64,000 nt of DNA, taken from Fidelibacterota bacterium (GTDB lineage Bacteria; Fidelibacterota; UBA2242; JAOZSR01). Numbering within the stretch: the first letter of the stretch is position 1; the number at the start of each line of letters is the position of its first letter. A program made the position numbers and the translations under genes. Below the pieces are notes generated by a model that was not told the origin of the DNA, searched no databases, and saw only the letters and a list, made by a program, of their open reading frames with translations. Positions 63,591 to 64,000 of this stretch are shown here, one piece after another. The DNA is taken from NCBI GenBank assembly GCA_029939575.1, contig JAOZSR010000009.1, forward strand, positions 1 through 64,000. The letters are read 5' to 3'.

Positions 63591-64000
63591 TTACCAGTCC
63601 GCTAAAATCCTATTAATAATATCCTCTGTAATATTATCAATTGCTTCCTGTAGAGCAATATCCCTGGTTCTATCGGTAGCACCTGTAGGATCATATTCAC
63701 TATATCCGCTAAATCTTTCTTTGAAAACCGATTTCTCCTCAATTTTGTCATACCACTCGGCTTCAACACTTACAGTAATTCGATATTCAGTAACCGACTC
63801 TCCAACTTCAGAATCAGTAGTGTAAACAAGTGGTTTGTCAGTAACAGAAAGAATTACACCTGTTAATTCAGAATGAGAATTATTGCCTTCTACAAGTTGT
63901 AAGATATTTTCCTTGATAAAGCCTAAACGTATTTGGTCAGTCACAGTTTGTTGAATGTTAAATTCTGCGGTCTTATCCTGAAAAACGGGAATTGAAATAT
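63591..64000 (-). CDS. LptE-like LPS-assembly lipoprotein, truncated by window end
   Basis: Frame continues beyond the ORF track: ISIPVFQDKTAEFNIQQTVTDQIRLGFIKENILQLVEGNNSHSELTGVILSVTDKPLVYT..., matching LptE (IxIPxFxNxT...). Confidence 0.75.
   Translation of the reverse strand, partial: ISIPVFQDKTAEFNIQQTVTDQIRLGFIKENILQLVEGNNSHSELTGVILSVTDKPLVYTTDSEVGESVTEYRITVSVEAEWYDKIEEKSVFKERFSGYSEYDPTGATDRTRDIALQEAIDNITEDIINRILADW

Overview
AT-rich 64 kb chromosomal window from a Gram-negative bacterium, probably of the FCB/Cloacimonadota-Marinimicrobia type (inferred from PorV/PorU-like proteins, FlgD-type C-terminal sorting domains, Lol and LptE genes). Most genes are on the minus strand and many are in tightly overlapping operons: prfB-lysS-lolC/E-lolC/E-lolD; tilS-hpt-ftsH-folP-cdaA-porU-porV; murI-murE-murD-murC; HTH-HD-GYP-motA-motB. 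No CRISPR array, rRNA, tRNA or intact transposon was seen. The strongest non-routine observation is an in-frame UGA at 16388-16390 in a thioredoxin-TPR lipoprotein gene. It sits at the first Cys of the CxxC motif (reading T-U-G-P-C) and is followed by a bacterial-SECIS-like hairpin, so this is probably a selenoprotein that the ORF track truncates. Other recoding or start anomalies are a canonical prfB +1 programmed frameshift (missed by the ORF track) and a murI gene with no ATG/GTG/TTG start in its N-terminal frame. A 2918-aa surface protein with about 23 carboxypeptidase-regulatory-like modules lies between two outer-membrane protein genes.
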